DNA of 18,308 nt from Saccoglossus kowalevskii (GCF_000003605.2 NW_003153757.1:15492-33799), one strand, 5' to 3'. Positions 1-10,936 are shown, counted from the first letter of the stretch. The notes: a model not told the origin generated them from the letters alone. Program-made: numbers and translations.

Positions 1-1505
1 GATATCACTTACATGATTAACTCCGTAATTACATAAACATACCTAGAGATGAACAAATCCCGGGGAACAAATAACTCGGGATTAACACCTTACATTTGCA
101 TAAACCCATGACTTACAGCCAGTTTGAGCAGTCAAAACGACTGTTTGAATCATGCTTTTCCGTCGCTTTTACGCGGAAATTGCACTGACATCGCACCGAA
201 CTCGTAAATTAACATCACAGTTGTATCGCGGACATATTCATGTTTGTGTACGACATGAAAATAAAGCACCACAGGCGTTAAGATTGCCGAAAAGAGTGAT
301 TTTGCGGAGCACCCCGAAGAGATGTTTCACGCTTGAGTGTCATTTGCATACTGAAAAGTGGCGGCCATCTTTCCTTTTATACACTCAGACCCGCGGTTTA
401 ACACTAATTTCACTCAAAGGGATTTCCTAACATTTCCGTTTATTTTGTTTTTGGTGAATATTTCAATATTATTTCTGGCTTGAACGGATTCGTGTCTAAC
501 AGTCGTACTAGAACACAAAAGTCAGTTTATAAAGTTAGTCATTTATTGTATAATGTAATGCTTCGAAATCTTTAAAAAGGACTGCATTTTTCTGACGCAA
601 ATCATGTCTATTTTAATCTAATTAACCGAACATTTTATTCAGGGTCGGGTGTAAAGCGTTTTGTTAAACTGATTAAAGTATGCGAATGACTTCAAGTTGA
701 ACATAACTTGGAATTCGAACATGCAAATGAGTGGTGTGCGAATCAGCTTTGTGCAGTGGCGATAGTTAACGCGTATCGAACTGTTTGGACTTCGCAATAT
801 CATATATACGCTTCTTGTGGGCTGGCTGATTTCAGCCTCAAGTGCAAGCAAGCGACGTCCGGAATCAGCGAAGTTGTATATGACGCATATCGTACACGAC
901 TCGGTGCTACCACTAAGATTTGACACTTTTTACCGTGTCTTATCAGCTGTCAATACACTATATGAACATTGGTTGTCACGTAATACACACACATATAATG
1001 AAAAATGACTGTGACATACATAAATACGAATTATACCGATAACCAAGACATGCCAACTAAGTCCCATGCCAGCACGGGAATAAGTTCACCAGACGCTAAC
1101 CTAATAGTTTTGGATAAATTACCAAATGAAAACAAATCTTGCTTTATCATTATATACATAGAAATATTATTCGTTATTGGAGGCAGTTTTAAATGGTACA
1201 TAGACATATAAACATTACACCGTAGTTACACATGCATAGACATGGTATTTGGTCCAGGATCGATAAGAATGGTGTTGTGCGTGTTCCCTAACCATGGTCA
1301 CACAGTTGGAGTTCCAAGGGAAGTAAGACAACCTGCACGAAAACATAATTTCGCCTGTCTTCCTGTCACTCGCATGGGTTTCTGACACATAGAACTAAAC
1401 GTATTTCAAATAAACGAAATGTGAGCTTTTGTTGTATTACAATCATATATGTTGTATCATAATATCAATAACATACGATGCAATAAACTAATAATAGTAA
1501 GTGAG
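1..1505. other. No gene recognised
   Basis: AT-rich DNA with several open stretches of 60-95 codons on both strands that overlap each other and show no domain, conserved motif or splice support. Its right end should contain the gene B 3' UTR, whose polyadenylation site I could not place. Confidence 0.5.
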
Positions 1506-1701
1506 CTAGTTGACAGCAGACATGGCATTTCTAATGACTTCTTCATACGTGGGCAGTCCTTCTTTAATCTCGTCTTCCGGTGGTAATTGAAAGTCTGAGA
1601 GCGGGATTTGAGAAGAACAGACGCCATCCTCTCCGCCCATCTTGTTCACTACTGACTCGTATGGGGGTGGGGCTTCCTCTAGGTTGTCTCGTCGAGCGGA
1701 G
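1506..1701 (-). CDS. Gene B exon 2: cytosolic tail with PPPY and LPTY motifs
   Basis: Last coding exon of gene B (one base completing a split Cys codon, 64 codons, TAG at 1508-1506). The acceptor is a T-run ending in AAAG before the exon, giving an intron of about 600 bp in phase 2. The tail has APPPYESVV at about residues 139-147 (Tyr143) and GLPTYEEVI at about 177-185 (Tyr181), separated by an acidic stretch. PPxY and LPxY are the classic ligands of NEDD4-family WW domains, and YESV/YEEV also fit YxxPhi sorting signals; either role is inferred here. The same pair of motifs ends genes A and C, which supports a real exon. No clear AATAAA was found within about 100 bases downstream, so the 3' end is unplaced. 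Confidence 0.87.
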
Positions 1702-2305
1702 CTTTAAAAAAGAATTCAAAACATTACTGCGTACTATCGGCAATTACGTGACATTACACTTTTTCTTTAAGTTATGTCCCAATCGACCAAGCAATTCTGG
1801 GACGTGAAAATCCAAATAAATGGATCAGCACTATATATTATTTTCCCCTGATTTGTCATCACTAGTCGTCTAAAAACCACAAACTGTGAGACTCAACCGC
1901 CGTGAAATCGACACAATGTCCGATTCGACAACCAATTTCTTACCTTAAAATGCAACAAAAGTCCATCATGATTGTTTCAATTCACAGGCATTGCCCATAC
2001 CTCGCTTTACATGGGCATAACACAGGTACATCTATATGTAACAGTGGCCCAGGTCGAGGAATTGTAAGCCCGGGCGAATCTTAAAATCCTAAACTTGCCC
2101 TGTAACAAGCACGAAACAGCCCCTCCCCCGCTGTATACAGGATTATAGTACATGTACTTACTAAAACTGTATTGTTCCTGCTAAGCGAAACAGTCCGCGT
2201 CTTTTTCGTGAACTACTGGGTTTAGGGAGATGACAAGGTTTATAATGTATCATCACATGACTGTGACCTCGGTCGTCGATTTAAATAAATCCGAAATGAA
2301 CTTAC
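1702..2305 (-). other. Gene B intron (phase 2)
   Basis: Intron of 604 bases between the two gene B exons, with GTAAGT at the donor and TTTTTTAAAG at the acceptor. Open stretches on the plus strand here show no recognisable domain and overlap the exon boundary, so they are taken as chance. Confidence 0.8.
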
Positions 2306-2691
2306 CAAACTGGTTGTTGGTGGGGCGGTAGTTGGCGCCCTGTATGTACTACAATTTGTACCGCAGCTCTGTGTCCATGTGTATTGCACTGCTGACGAAG
2401 TATCTCACTAGCATGCCGTACTGCCAACTCGTCCAGCTGATTTCTATCATCGCGTAAATGTAGTCCAATCAGAATCTTTTTAACGCAAGGGTTGTCGCTC
2501 ATCATACACAACCTGAGGAGAATTATGCCAAAAAAGACGGCACTGCCCGCTAGGTAGACGTAGGAAATAACCTTCTGATCGGCGTCTGATTTCCAATATC
2601 CCGTGCAGAGTAAAACAATGCCGAGACCGAGAGTGAAAACGGCGGAAAACCCCAAGCCGTACAGTGTTTTTGCCTTATCGCATTTTGGCAT
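2306..2691 (-). CDS. Gene B exon 1: two-helix membrane part of a small PY-motif protein
   Basis: First coding exon of a predicted 193-aa membrane protein (128 codons plus two bases here). An in-frame TAA lies just upstream of the ATG at 2691, so this Met is the start. Residues 1-9 are basic (MPKCDKAK). Helix 1 spans about residues 10-29 and helix 2 about 41-61, separated by a polar loop of roughly 11 residues (GYWKSDADQK). A charged cytosolic linker follows. The exon ends at 2306 in TG, followed by GTAAGT, a strong donor; unspliced reading stops one codon later. Splicing to 1701 restores the frame through a split Cys codon (phase 2). Basic residues at the N-terminus suggest both ends are cytosolic. 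Helix spacing and the end of helix 2 (LRLCMMSDN) match gene A (HVRMCRSAD), so the two look paralogous. The plan resembles TMEM252/TMEM139-type proteins; homology is not established. Function is unknown. Confidence 0.85.
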
Positions 2692-2811
2692 GATGGCTGC
2701 TATTTATAGATGGTTGGACTGTAATGAACACGACTTTGATCTTCGACCATGAACACATGTATACTACCCCGGAGCTGCATCTCATCACGATACGTCTTAA
2801 CCTAAGATGAC
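2692..2811 (-). promoter_or_regulatory. Possible 5' untranslated leader of gene B beginning at a splice acceptor
   Basis: On the minus strand a pyrimidine tract ending in TTTTTTCTCAG lies at about 2822-2812, a good acceptor. If used, transcript sequence from 2811 to 2692 would be 5' leader before the ATG at 2691. A matching upstream donor (GGGTAAGTG, exon end 3628) lies about 800 bases away and could end a first exon. This is splice-signal evidence only; each motif could occur by chance in 18 kb. Confidence 0.3.
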
Positions 2812-3335
2812 CTGAGAAAAAATACAGCTAAGATGATAATACTGAAGCTCATATACCGCTAAGTTTAATTAGTGGCGCCGAGCTTTGGTAAACCCAATAT
2901 GCATCAATGTTTTCCACGGAGGGGGCGGCAGGGGCAGTGAGGGGCAACAGGGGAAATTGACTACAAAATGCAGTCCTATAGTAGAGAGTTAGACGCCGTT
3001 TACATGCCCGAATACGGACAAATTCAAAACGCCGCCAGTTCGCCACAAAAACCTTGGGTTATTTACATATTGTTACGTCCATTGGGTTGGGATTTTGATA
3101 CACAAAAACAATTCCCTCTATTGAGCCTGGTGGAAAACATAGTAGGTACATTACATATGGCGGTGACGTTTTGACCTAGATATGTTTAGGAAAATGTGTG
3201 TGACTTTTTTTACTATCAAATGTATACGTGTTTTTTCCAATCAAATATAAGCATTTTTTTACATACATGTACTGTACTGTTATATGTGTACACCTGCAAT
3301 GTGCACGTCAATTCGCGGACGTAAATACTATCGAC

Positions 3336-3392
3336 GGGGGGGGGGGGGGCTATAATTAAAAACTCGAGCCAGCCAGCCAACCAACCAACCAA
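3336..3392. repeat. Poly-G run and CCAG/CCAA microsatellite
   Basis: Fourteen G at 3336-3349, then (GCCA)n/(ACCA)n-type tetranucleotide repeats at 3368-3392. Confidence 0.6.
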
Positions 3393-3752
3393 TCTAACAG
3401 GACTGTTTTTGGTCCTTCATGCAGATTAGAGCCTGGTGCAAATAACCCTTCTCATCGGATCGGAGTGTAGCATACTGGTCTCAGCGGAGGCATAATGGGC
3501 CGCCATGAAATGCAATAACCGAATCATACCCTGCAATGCTATTGCGCATCATACATCACTGCAACAGTATAGCATCGACGATGACAATCCTTTAGATACG
3601 GTACCCCAACTGAAAGGTCACACTTACCCCATGTGTTTCAGGGAACACGATGCAACTGACATAGAGCCCCGTTGTGACTGGTAAATGTACTAATAAATTA
3701 TCGATGTACAACGACATTACGACATGCACTATATAGACATGGCGGTAGGTCG

Positions 3753-3775
3753 GCCTCTACAGCATATGTAGAGGC
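3753..3775. repeat. Perfect 9-bp-arm hairpin
   Basis: GCCTCTACA (3753-3761) and TGTAGAGGC (3767-3775) are exact inverse copies around a 5-base loop. Confidence 0.5.
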
Positions 3776-4765
3776 TTGTCAAGGTATATCTTCCTTGCAC
3801 AACAACATTATAAACACGTAACACAAAAGTCACACACCTGATTGGTTTAGCTCCCGCTGGTGCTACGTTAATTGAGCTAATGCATTCAGGCAGTTCAAGT
3901 ACGATTCGACGCCATAATACATACCGATTATATTATCAGTTATATAAGATGCGGTATTTCGGTTAGGATACGGTCAAAATTACGTACAGGATAGCTGAAT
4001 CCATCATTCATTCGTCACGGTATATTCAACATTTGCTGGTATGGCAGTCACACGCTGCTATTCCATGCACAACGCGGTACTGTTAGCCATTTATTCATAT
4101 GTATATATTTACATTTTTGACAGAATATTTCAGTTTTATTGGATCTTCAAGTATGTGTAGAATTAGTTTAATACTTGCAATTATACATCAATTAAAATTT
4201 AATTGGGTTAGATTCAAGGCTTTGTCTCATTCACAGGAGGAAAACAACATCAGTGCATACAGTTCGCAATCAAATTAAAATTCGACGAAGCCTTCGTTCT
4301 CCGGTGTATATCGCCTGTTCTCGACTATCCAGATCACATTCAACGTGGAAAAGATTTTCTCTGACGGAATCATGCAATTGTTATGATAGCGACGTCACGT
4401 TCGCACATCCGGTTTACACGACGCTGTAATATTGTTTAGAATCAACAACTTGCAACTTTATTACGCCGTATTGTGAAATTACATCTCAATTTTAGCTAAT
4501 TGTAATAAAAGTATAACAAAAAGAAGTAACTAAATCACATAAAAAATACACAACTACTACTAGGTACAGTACTAATAGTGCTTAAGAGAAGAAAATTTTC
4601 ATTGTGCTTGGAAGTTAGCATGTAGAGTATAAGATGATTTAAGATAGGTAATAACATGTTTAATGAGTTTGATTTCTGATGCATCATGATACACTTAAAT
4701 TTTTCAATATTACTGGCAGACTGGAAATCTGGAAATTGTTCAGTGAAGACCACGATCTGTATTAT

Positions 4766-4829
4766 AGAGTTTACAGGATGTAATGAAATGTATTTCATCT
4801 TCAAGTATGTTACACATCCTGCAAACTCT
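4766..4829. repeat. Hairpin with 16-bp arms
   Basis: AGAGTTTACAGGATGT (4766-4781) pairs with ACATCCTGCAAACTCT (4814-4829), one mismatch in 16, with a 32-base loop that holds a smaller GAAAT/ATTTC hairpin. Confidence 0.5.
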
Positions 4830-5456
4830 GTTGTCAACTGGTGTTTTTATATATTAGAGGAAGTTGATAAATAGATTGTCTACTTATTGTATTTAGTAGT
4901 GGCGAAAGAACGGTGCAGCGAGGGGTTACCTCAGCTGACTGCGTGTGTGAATAAAGCTGGACTATCTGTAATAAACATATGTATATTCATTTGGGTCGAA
5001 CCTGTTATCCCTACATGTAAGTGACATCAGCCAAGCGAGAGAAAGTTCCCTGGTCCCTGTGATCGCCGGTGTCCATGACACAATACTTCTCTGACGGAAC
5101 CATGTCATACTTCGCTGATACCACAGTCCCTCTATAGACTATGCCCGGTGGGGTCACTCTATATGCTGTTACTACCCCATGTGCGTTCCAAATTTAGCGG
5201 GAAAGCGGGGTGTTTTTCACCTTCCAGAGTGGGCCCGCGCGGGAGGCAAAAAGGCCCCTTTAAAATGCTAATGTCTGCAATAGGCTCCCAGAAATAAACT
5301 CACAGGGTTGCTGCGCCCGCTGTAGGCCCGCTCTTGCAACAACCACTCTCATACACCGCCCTAGGCCCCGAATTGGCGGACCCATAGCCCCATAGCAAAC
5401 GTCCGCCTGAACTTTCCTACTGGGACTTACCCGCCACTTCCAACAAATACGGAGAA

Positions 5457-6458
5457 GGCTTATTGTAATCGAAGAAACAAAACGAAACAGGATAACATAC
5501 ATAATAAAAATTGAACTGTATTCAGTGAATATGGGTTTTATATGCTCAATATTTACAAAATATTTGCCGAAAATAATAATATTTAATACGTATATGGCTT
5601 GTTTCGCTAACTACAGATAATCACAAATTTGTAATCAGCGAAACAAGGTTCTTACATGTACAAAATTTACAACTGTCGGTGGAAACTTGACCAGTATATT
5701 TAGCTTTCAGTAGTGTATATAATAACATAAAACATTTGCTGAAAATAACGGGATTTTAATTAGTAAATGATTTGTTTCGCTAATTACAGATAATCGAAAT
5801 CTATGATCAGCGAAACAAGGGTTTGACACGTACAATATTCACAACAGTCGGGCGAAACTTGACCAGAATATTCACCTTTCAGTAAGATAATAAAAATATA
5901 ATCAGTAAATGGTTCGTTTCGCTAATTACAGATAATCGAAAATCTGCAATCACGCGGCGAAACAGGGTCTTATTAAATTACAGATACAATAATCACAAAT
6001 ATCGGACGAAACTTGACAAGTAAAACAATTATCTATAATTAGCGAAACGAACCATTCACTAATCATAAAATCCCCGTTATTTTCAGCAAATGTTTAATGT
6101 CGTTATATACGCGACTGAAAGGTGAATATACTGGTCAAGTTTTGACCGACAATTGTTAATATTGTACGTGTCAGACCCTTGCTTCGCTGATTACAGATTT
6201 TTGAATATGTTTTATGTTGTTATATATACACTACTGAAAGGTCACGGAATATACTGGTCAAGTTTCAACCGACGGCTTTTAATATTGCACGTGTATTCGC
6301 TGATTACAGATTTGTGATTATCTACGTATTAAATACTATTATTTTCGGCAAATATTTTGTAAATATTGTGCGTATAAAACCCATTTTCACTGATTAAAGT
6401 TTAATTTGTATTATGTGTGTTATCCCGTTTTGTTTCGTTTCGTCGATTACAATAAGCC
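5457..6458. repeat. Inner inverted-repeat element with hairpin-bearing subunits
   Basis: The inner 1 kb has its own ends (GGCTTATTGTAATCGA inverted) and holds repeated subunits. In the left arm GTTTCGCTAAYTACAGATAA recurs at 5601, 5774 and 5916, each followed some 15-30 bases later by inverted RATCAGCGAAACA-like sequence. Between them ACTTGACCAGTATATT and CTTTCAG recur. The right arm carries reverse-strand copies near 6029-6060, 6110-6190 and 6225-6310. The subunits are unequal in length (about 173 and 142 bases between starts), so this is not a regular satellite. Confidence 0.65.
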
Positions 6459-6611
6459 GCACGTGTGCATTGTGTATTAAACTATAAAATAAATGATCAT
6501 ATTCATAATCATGTCAATTGTTTTCATCTTTCTTCATCTAACAATGAATGACACCAACAGGAGTTGCATATATAGTAACTTGTTTGAGTTGATCACACTC
6601 CACTTGGTTGC

Positions 6612-6636
6612 AAAAAAAAAAAAAAAAAAAAAAAAA
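6612..6636. repeat. Run of 25 A
   Basis: Homopolymer in the right arm of the large palindrome. No target duplication or coding sequence marks it as a retroposon tail. Homopolymer length is prone to assembly error. Confidence 0.6.
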
Positions 6637-6922
6637 CGACAGAGAATGCTCGCAATATGGGGTAGGATGTTCTCAATATGTTTTTTCTTCAATATGTCTG
6701 CTCTAGGGGGGTACTACATTTACGTTGCGTTCGCAATAGGGGGTATGGTTTGCCAATGTGCTGCCAGCCCTAGGGACCTATTATTTTTTAGCAAGAACGC
6801 ACATGGTGTAAGGTTTTAATATAGAGTGACCCCCCGGGGAGACTATGGAGGGACTGTGCTGATACGGAACCGTGCCATATCTCTCCGACGGAGACAGAAT
6901 CGTGTCATGTTGCTGATGTGAC

Positions 6923-8517
6923 TAGAACTATTTTGCATAGTCATTTGGTCCAATGGCAACCGAAAAGTAAAAGCGTACATCCGATACGTGCATCGTGGAT
7001 TCCAATAGGTTCTCAAAGTTGATATAGGTTTCTCACTTTCCGGCTCTTATTTACGAATGTTGTTTCAGCTCAGACAACTACTAATTATTAGTTGTCCGAC
7101 TCGGAGGTTTCAGCGTGTACCATTCAAATATTACACGATGTCCGCCAATACGCCAAAGTACCCCGATTTAATATCCTCCTTCATTATTCTTGAAATTTCT
7201 TGAATCACATATACTGGTTTTGTGTGCACGGCCATCCCATAATATGTCTTTATGAACATAGCATATGGCGGAAATGTGTGTTTTATTTCTCAGCCGGTAG
7301 CTAGTGAATTCATGTGCCAAACTGGAAAACTATTTTTGAGTCGTTTTATTTTCAAATCAATCATATTAATGCAATATAGCCATTTTTATACAAATATGAA
7401 CCACACCAATTTCACAATCTCACAAGCGATAATGACATTTACTGCAGATGAAGAAAAAACAAAAATATTTTTTTAGTGTGATAAATGTAAAGTATATGTT
7501 AATTTTGGAAGTAAGGGCGAGGAACGACTCGTATTTTTGCCAATTCACATGAAATATATTCACGATTGGAGGCAGTTATGATGATATCATTAATTTAGTC
7601 CGTTCTTGTCATCCCAAAAACGAATTAACGTGACTGCTCGCCAATAAATATCACGTTTAAAAACAGCTATATATACAAATATATCACAAAACGTGCTTAG
7701 CATCCTAATGTTATTCAGTATTATGACATCATAGGTGTTCAAAATAAGAAAACTGCGCATGTAGTACATAACTAAAATATTCGGTGTTCTTTAATATGCT
7801 CTAGAAGTTAAATCTGGATTATAAATGACTTGCGTTGTTAGTTTTTAATTACATGTGCTTTTCTCCGTATGGAGACTAAATCTAAAGAGTATGTGTAAAT
7901 CCTAAATAAAAAAATAAAATGACGCAATAGTGACAATGCGTGTGTAGAGAAAAATATGTCAAATTCGGTTTTCGCCAATTTACTTAAATAAGGGTAAACT
8001 AATTTAACTAAATAAACATCAGATATCATGAAATAATTTGGAACAAATAGTTTATTGCAGAAAAAATTCAGTATCAGAATATTTTTAGTTTCTTAGTAGA
8101 ATTTCTATATCAATGATAATGACTAGATGGTGATTACTGGAAATGGCTGACTCCGATATAATGATTGCACCTGCCTTTTTCGTTTACTTTGTTACTCTCA
8201 TCTAATTTCGTTCGACTCGGTCAACTTAACCCGTAAATAATAAAATAATAAATTCGAATTTCTGTTATACTATTATATGTTTAATATGAGCAAAGGTGGC
8301 GCCCATATGGGGGGAAGTCATTGATTTACAGTTTCCCGTTATTGTAATTGTCTATTTTGTTACCATCCCTAAATAAATCGATATGTCAGGAGTATGTTAT
8401 ATTATCATTCACGAGCTCGTACTAACAGTATTTGAGAATATTTGATGTCTAATTCCGTAGTCCATTTGTTAATCTCTAAACTATATCGCGCTTAAAAAAA
8501 TAGTTCCGTCTCCACTA
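6923..8517. other. No gene recognised downstream of gene A
   Basis: AT-rich. A small hairpin (GACAACTA/TAGTTGTC) lies near 7073-7097. Open stretches at 7252 and 7838 show no family signal. The gene A 3' UTR probably occupies the right part. Confidence 0.5.
8051..8056 (-). terminator. Possible AATAAA signal of gene A
   Basis: First AATAAA seen on the minus strand after the gene A stop, about 460 bases downstream. The hexamer is common in AT-rich DNA, so the assignment is weak. Confidence 0.25.
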
Positions 8518-8674
8518 TCACTTCACGTTGTAAATTGCCTGTTCGTAGCTTGGCAAACGCTCATAAATAACCGTTGGTGGCGATATTGATGCCACAGCAT
8601 CATCAAAGCCCGGCAGCCCTTCAATATTTCGTGACATTTGTTGATCGTTGAATTTGACGGCACAAGTTGGGTTC
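8518..8674 (-). CDS. Gene A exon 2: tail with LPSY motif and degenerate LPGF motif
   Basis: Last coding exon of gene A (one base of a split Gly codon, 51 codons, TGA). The acceptor is TTGTTCTTTAG. Two motif copies are seen: EGLPGFDDAV at about residues 189-198, with Phe194 where Tyr is expected, and ERLPSYEQAI at about 209-218 with Tyr214. The first copy would be a poor WW ligand by family rules, so gene A may carry one working site where B and C carry two. The nearest AATAAA on this strand is at 8056-8051, about 460 bases past the stop. The reading continues open upstream into the intron, but the acceptor, the phase and the paralogue comparison favour a start at 8674. Confidence 0.86.
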
Positions 8675-10424
8675 CTAAAGAACAATACATAAACAAAATT
8701 ATAAGAAACTAAATGTAATTTACAAATACACCTGACCAGCAATATCGTCACCTTTTGGCTGGCAATACAAGTCCAAATATGATGAAGGTCCACTGGCTTA
8801 CTAAGGCAACTTTGTTTGAAATGCAGCTGTATAATCAGCCAATTACTGGTTAGGTGTACGAAACAAATTGGCGGTGACGGTGCTTGTTTCATCGTCTATG
8901 GAGTATTTCTCACTAATATTTATTAGAAGAAACAAATATCGCGACACGGTGACAACAAATATAGTATTTAAAAGCTGAGGGGTCGTCATCTGCGCACGCA
9001 CGGGAATTGAGTCCCAAGCAAATATAACAACGCAAACTAAACACGCATAGGTAGACGCAAAAGTTCTTACAGTTACTCGACTCTCGTACAATTCTGCCGG
9101 AGTTGAACAAATGTTATCAGCACTGGTTATTGATTCCCATAATTCGACAAGTGAACAGTCATGAGTTCATCAGTGTCTTCAATGAATCTACGAGTCCAGG
9201 ATTAAATTCATAAAAGCGGTATCTTGGTTGACATTTCTCCCGCAAGTGTCGAATAACTCCAAAATACTGAAGAATGAGCGACAAACATTATAACCATCGT
9301 CCGCCATTTTGTCCACTGCAAAAGCCTCTTAAGTTAGTGTGACTTATTGCACATTAAAAAATTTAATTCAAATTAAAAAAATTAAAATTTCAGACATGAA
9401 ATAAAATTATCACAAATAAAATGGAAAAAAGTTGCAAATAAAATGAAAAAGGTTGCATATAAAATACATTTTTTAAACACAAATTTGGAATATTGAATAC
9501 AAATGTGTTTTTACCAATATTGAAACGTTTGGCTTGCCATATCCCACCGAAAAGAAACGCCAATGTGAACTGTTTTCCAGGCTTTCGGCACTTATTCACT
9601 CAGATAATATATTATTTTATTGAAAAAAACAAAAAAAGACTACCACAGTCTAACGTACGGATTTAATTCCTATGTTGCGAAATAAATAGCTTCGACAACC
9701 CTCGAGTGTATATATTCCTAAAGTTCGTCGGTAAATCGTTAATGAACTTCGCTGCATAGTCCATTAAAAAAACCTTCGAATTTAACGACCGGCGAACGCG
9801 TTACCGGTTAATAGTGACACATATACAGATATTGCGTTTTCATCTGATAAATTTCTATATATCTATATAACAACATCCGACAAGAAAGGCACACAATCCA
9901 ATATATATGCAAGTTTCAGAAATAGATTAATTTTTAGAGAGATTAGTAAACTCCACATGAAGTCAATTTAGCAACTCCCAGGTACACGCGTACCGGGAAT
10001 CATCCAAAATAACAATGGGTCCCTCGTCCTTCGGTCAGTGACCCGACTTATAAACAGTACAATGCGCCGGTTTATGTCGCATTCGGGTATTTGAGTCATA
10101 CTGTAACGGCGCATATTTTAAAGAAAATGCAGGTTTATTCTAGTTAGGTTAGAAAGTTAATACTATAAGTAACCAAAACAATTAATCCGAATAGGAAACA
10201 ATTCAAATCTGTCACGTAAAAATAAATTGGTCACGTACTTTTTAAATTATATGTTTCAGTTTCGTGGGAGATATATTACGTTTGTTCTCTTACGAATACT
10301 CCCATAAAGGAATAATTAACTCATAATACGCTCACATCCCGTGGCGAAAATTGCTTTCTACTAATTATTATAGCGTGAATCATGCAGGTCCCACAAAAAC
10401 ACGGAAGCCAGGTGTGTTACTTAC
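8675..10424 (-). other. Gene A intron (phase 2)
   Basis: Intron of 1,750 bases with GTAAGT donor and TTCTTTAG acceptor. It is AT-rich and includes a short A-rich tandem repeat at 9414-9466. Open stretches of 65-82 aa inside it (for example minus strand near 8843-9110 and 9390-9599) show no recognisable family and are treated as chance. Confidence 0.75.
9414..9466. repeat. Short A-rich tandem repeat in the gene A intron
   Basis: Units of 22 and 21 bases (AAATAAAATGGAAAAAAGTTGC, AAATAAAATGAAAAAGGTTGC) followed by a partial third. Confidence 0.45.
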
Positions 10425-10936
10425 CCTGGAGTCATAGCTTCTACCGAAGTTTCCGCAGTAATTGGTCTACTGCTATTATTGTTTTGATTTGTTCTCCCAA
10501 GAAAATCCATTACATAATTCTGATACGTCATATCCGAGTCGTGCTCTCTATGTGATATTTGCGTTGTCGGTAATAGGTCAAATGGTCGACCATGTTGGGG
10601 AGAAATCGATGAAACAGTCTGAGCTTCTATTATAAGACCAATACCGCTTCGCATTGGCGACGGAGTTTCGCAAATAGCGGGCGATATCCCCGAGGAACAG
10701 CCTGTAAAGCAGTTAACTGTGCACACTTTTGTGTCAGCTGACCGGCACATTCTGACATGTATCAAACAGGCAAGTAATGACATTAGCGACAAACCACAGA
10801 AAATTCGACCCATGTTCACCATTTCGGGTTTGTGTAAGTATTCGCCCATAATCCAGATAGCTGCGGAGAAAACCGTTACAGCGAAACAGATAGCGATGAT
10901 GAAGAGTATCTCGGGTTTCAAGTTTGATTGCTTCAT
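10425..10936 (-). CDS. Gene A exon 1: two-helix membrane part and linker of a PY-motif protein
   Basis: First coding exon of a predicted 222-aa protein (170 codons plus two bases). An in-frame TAG lies 5' of the ATG at 10936, although a CAG acceptor-like site sits between them. Residues 1-9 are polar and basic. Helix 1 spans about 10-30 (ILFIIAICFAVTVFSAAIW), the loop about 31-42, and helix 2 about 43-61. Directly after it is a cysteine-rich juxtamembrane segment (Cys64, 72, 76, 80), a plausible palmitoylation region. A polar Ser/Thr-rich linker of about 90 residues follows, longer than in gene B. The exon ends GG before GTAAGT; unspliced reading stops one codon later. Joining to 8674 gives a split Gly codon, phase 2 as in gene B. 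Helix layout and the MCxSxD-like end of helix 2 indicate paralogy with gene B. Function is unknown. Confidence 0.85.

Larger units (their letters stand above)
2812..5020. other. No gene recognised upstream of gene B
   Basis: Contains low-complexity runs (3336-3392), hairpins (3753, 4766) and, on the minus strand, a GGGTAAGTG donor ending a possible short exon at 3628. A GACGTCAC half-CRE lies near 4391. Open stretches are short and unsupported. Confidence 0.5.
5021..6922. repeat. Large nested palindrome (fold-back element), about 1.9 kb
   Basis: Two diverged arms of about 0.9 kb face each other around a centre near 5,980. Outer ends match as GTGACATCAGC (5021-5031) and its near-complement at 6912-6922. 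Next inward, CACAGTCCCTCTATAG and GGGGTCACTCTATAT near 5124-5164 match, reversed, about 6822-6858. GGCTTATTGTAATCGA near 5457 matches the reverse strand ending at 6458. The innermost matching arms are about 5902-5936 and 6029-6060. No transposase ORF is present; a 25-A run (6612-6636) lies in the right arm. It is best read as a non-autonomous fold-back DNA element or an inverted duplication of one. Confidence 0.75.

Noticed and set aside
2700-2708. TATAAATAG on the minus strand near the gene B start
   Set aside because: It is a good TATA word but only 8 bases before the ATG, so initiation some 30 bases downstream would fall inside the coding sequence past the only early Met. Chance or leader sequence is likelier.
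4990-5010. GGGTCGAACC word resembling a tRNA T-arm
   Set aside because: No matching A box, anticodon stem or acceptor pairing was found around it.
5601-6310. Repeats with spacers that could suggest a CRISPR array
   Set aside because: Units are unequal, diverged, much longer than CRISPR repeats and arranged in opposite arms of a palindrome, in an animal-type genome.
6493-6819. 108-codon plus-strand ORF with hydrophobic start
   Set aside because: It lies in the palindrome arm and is carried through by a 25-A run coding for lysines; no family resemblance.
8843-9110. Two overlapping hydrophobic minus-strand ORFs in the gene A intron
   Set aside because: They lack PY motifs and a phase-2 donor, and they do not resemble the two-helix exons of A and B.
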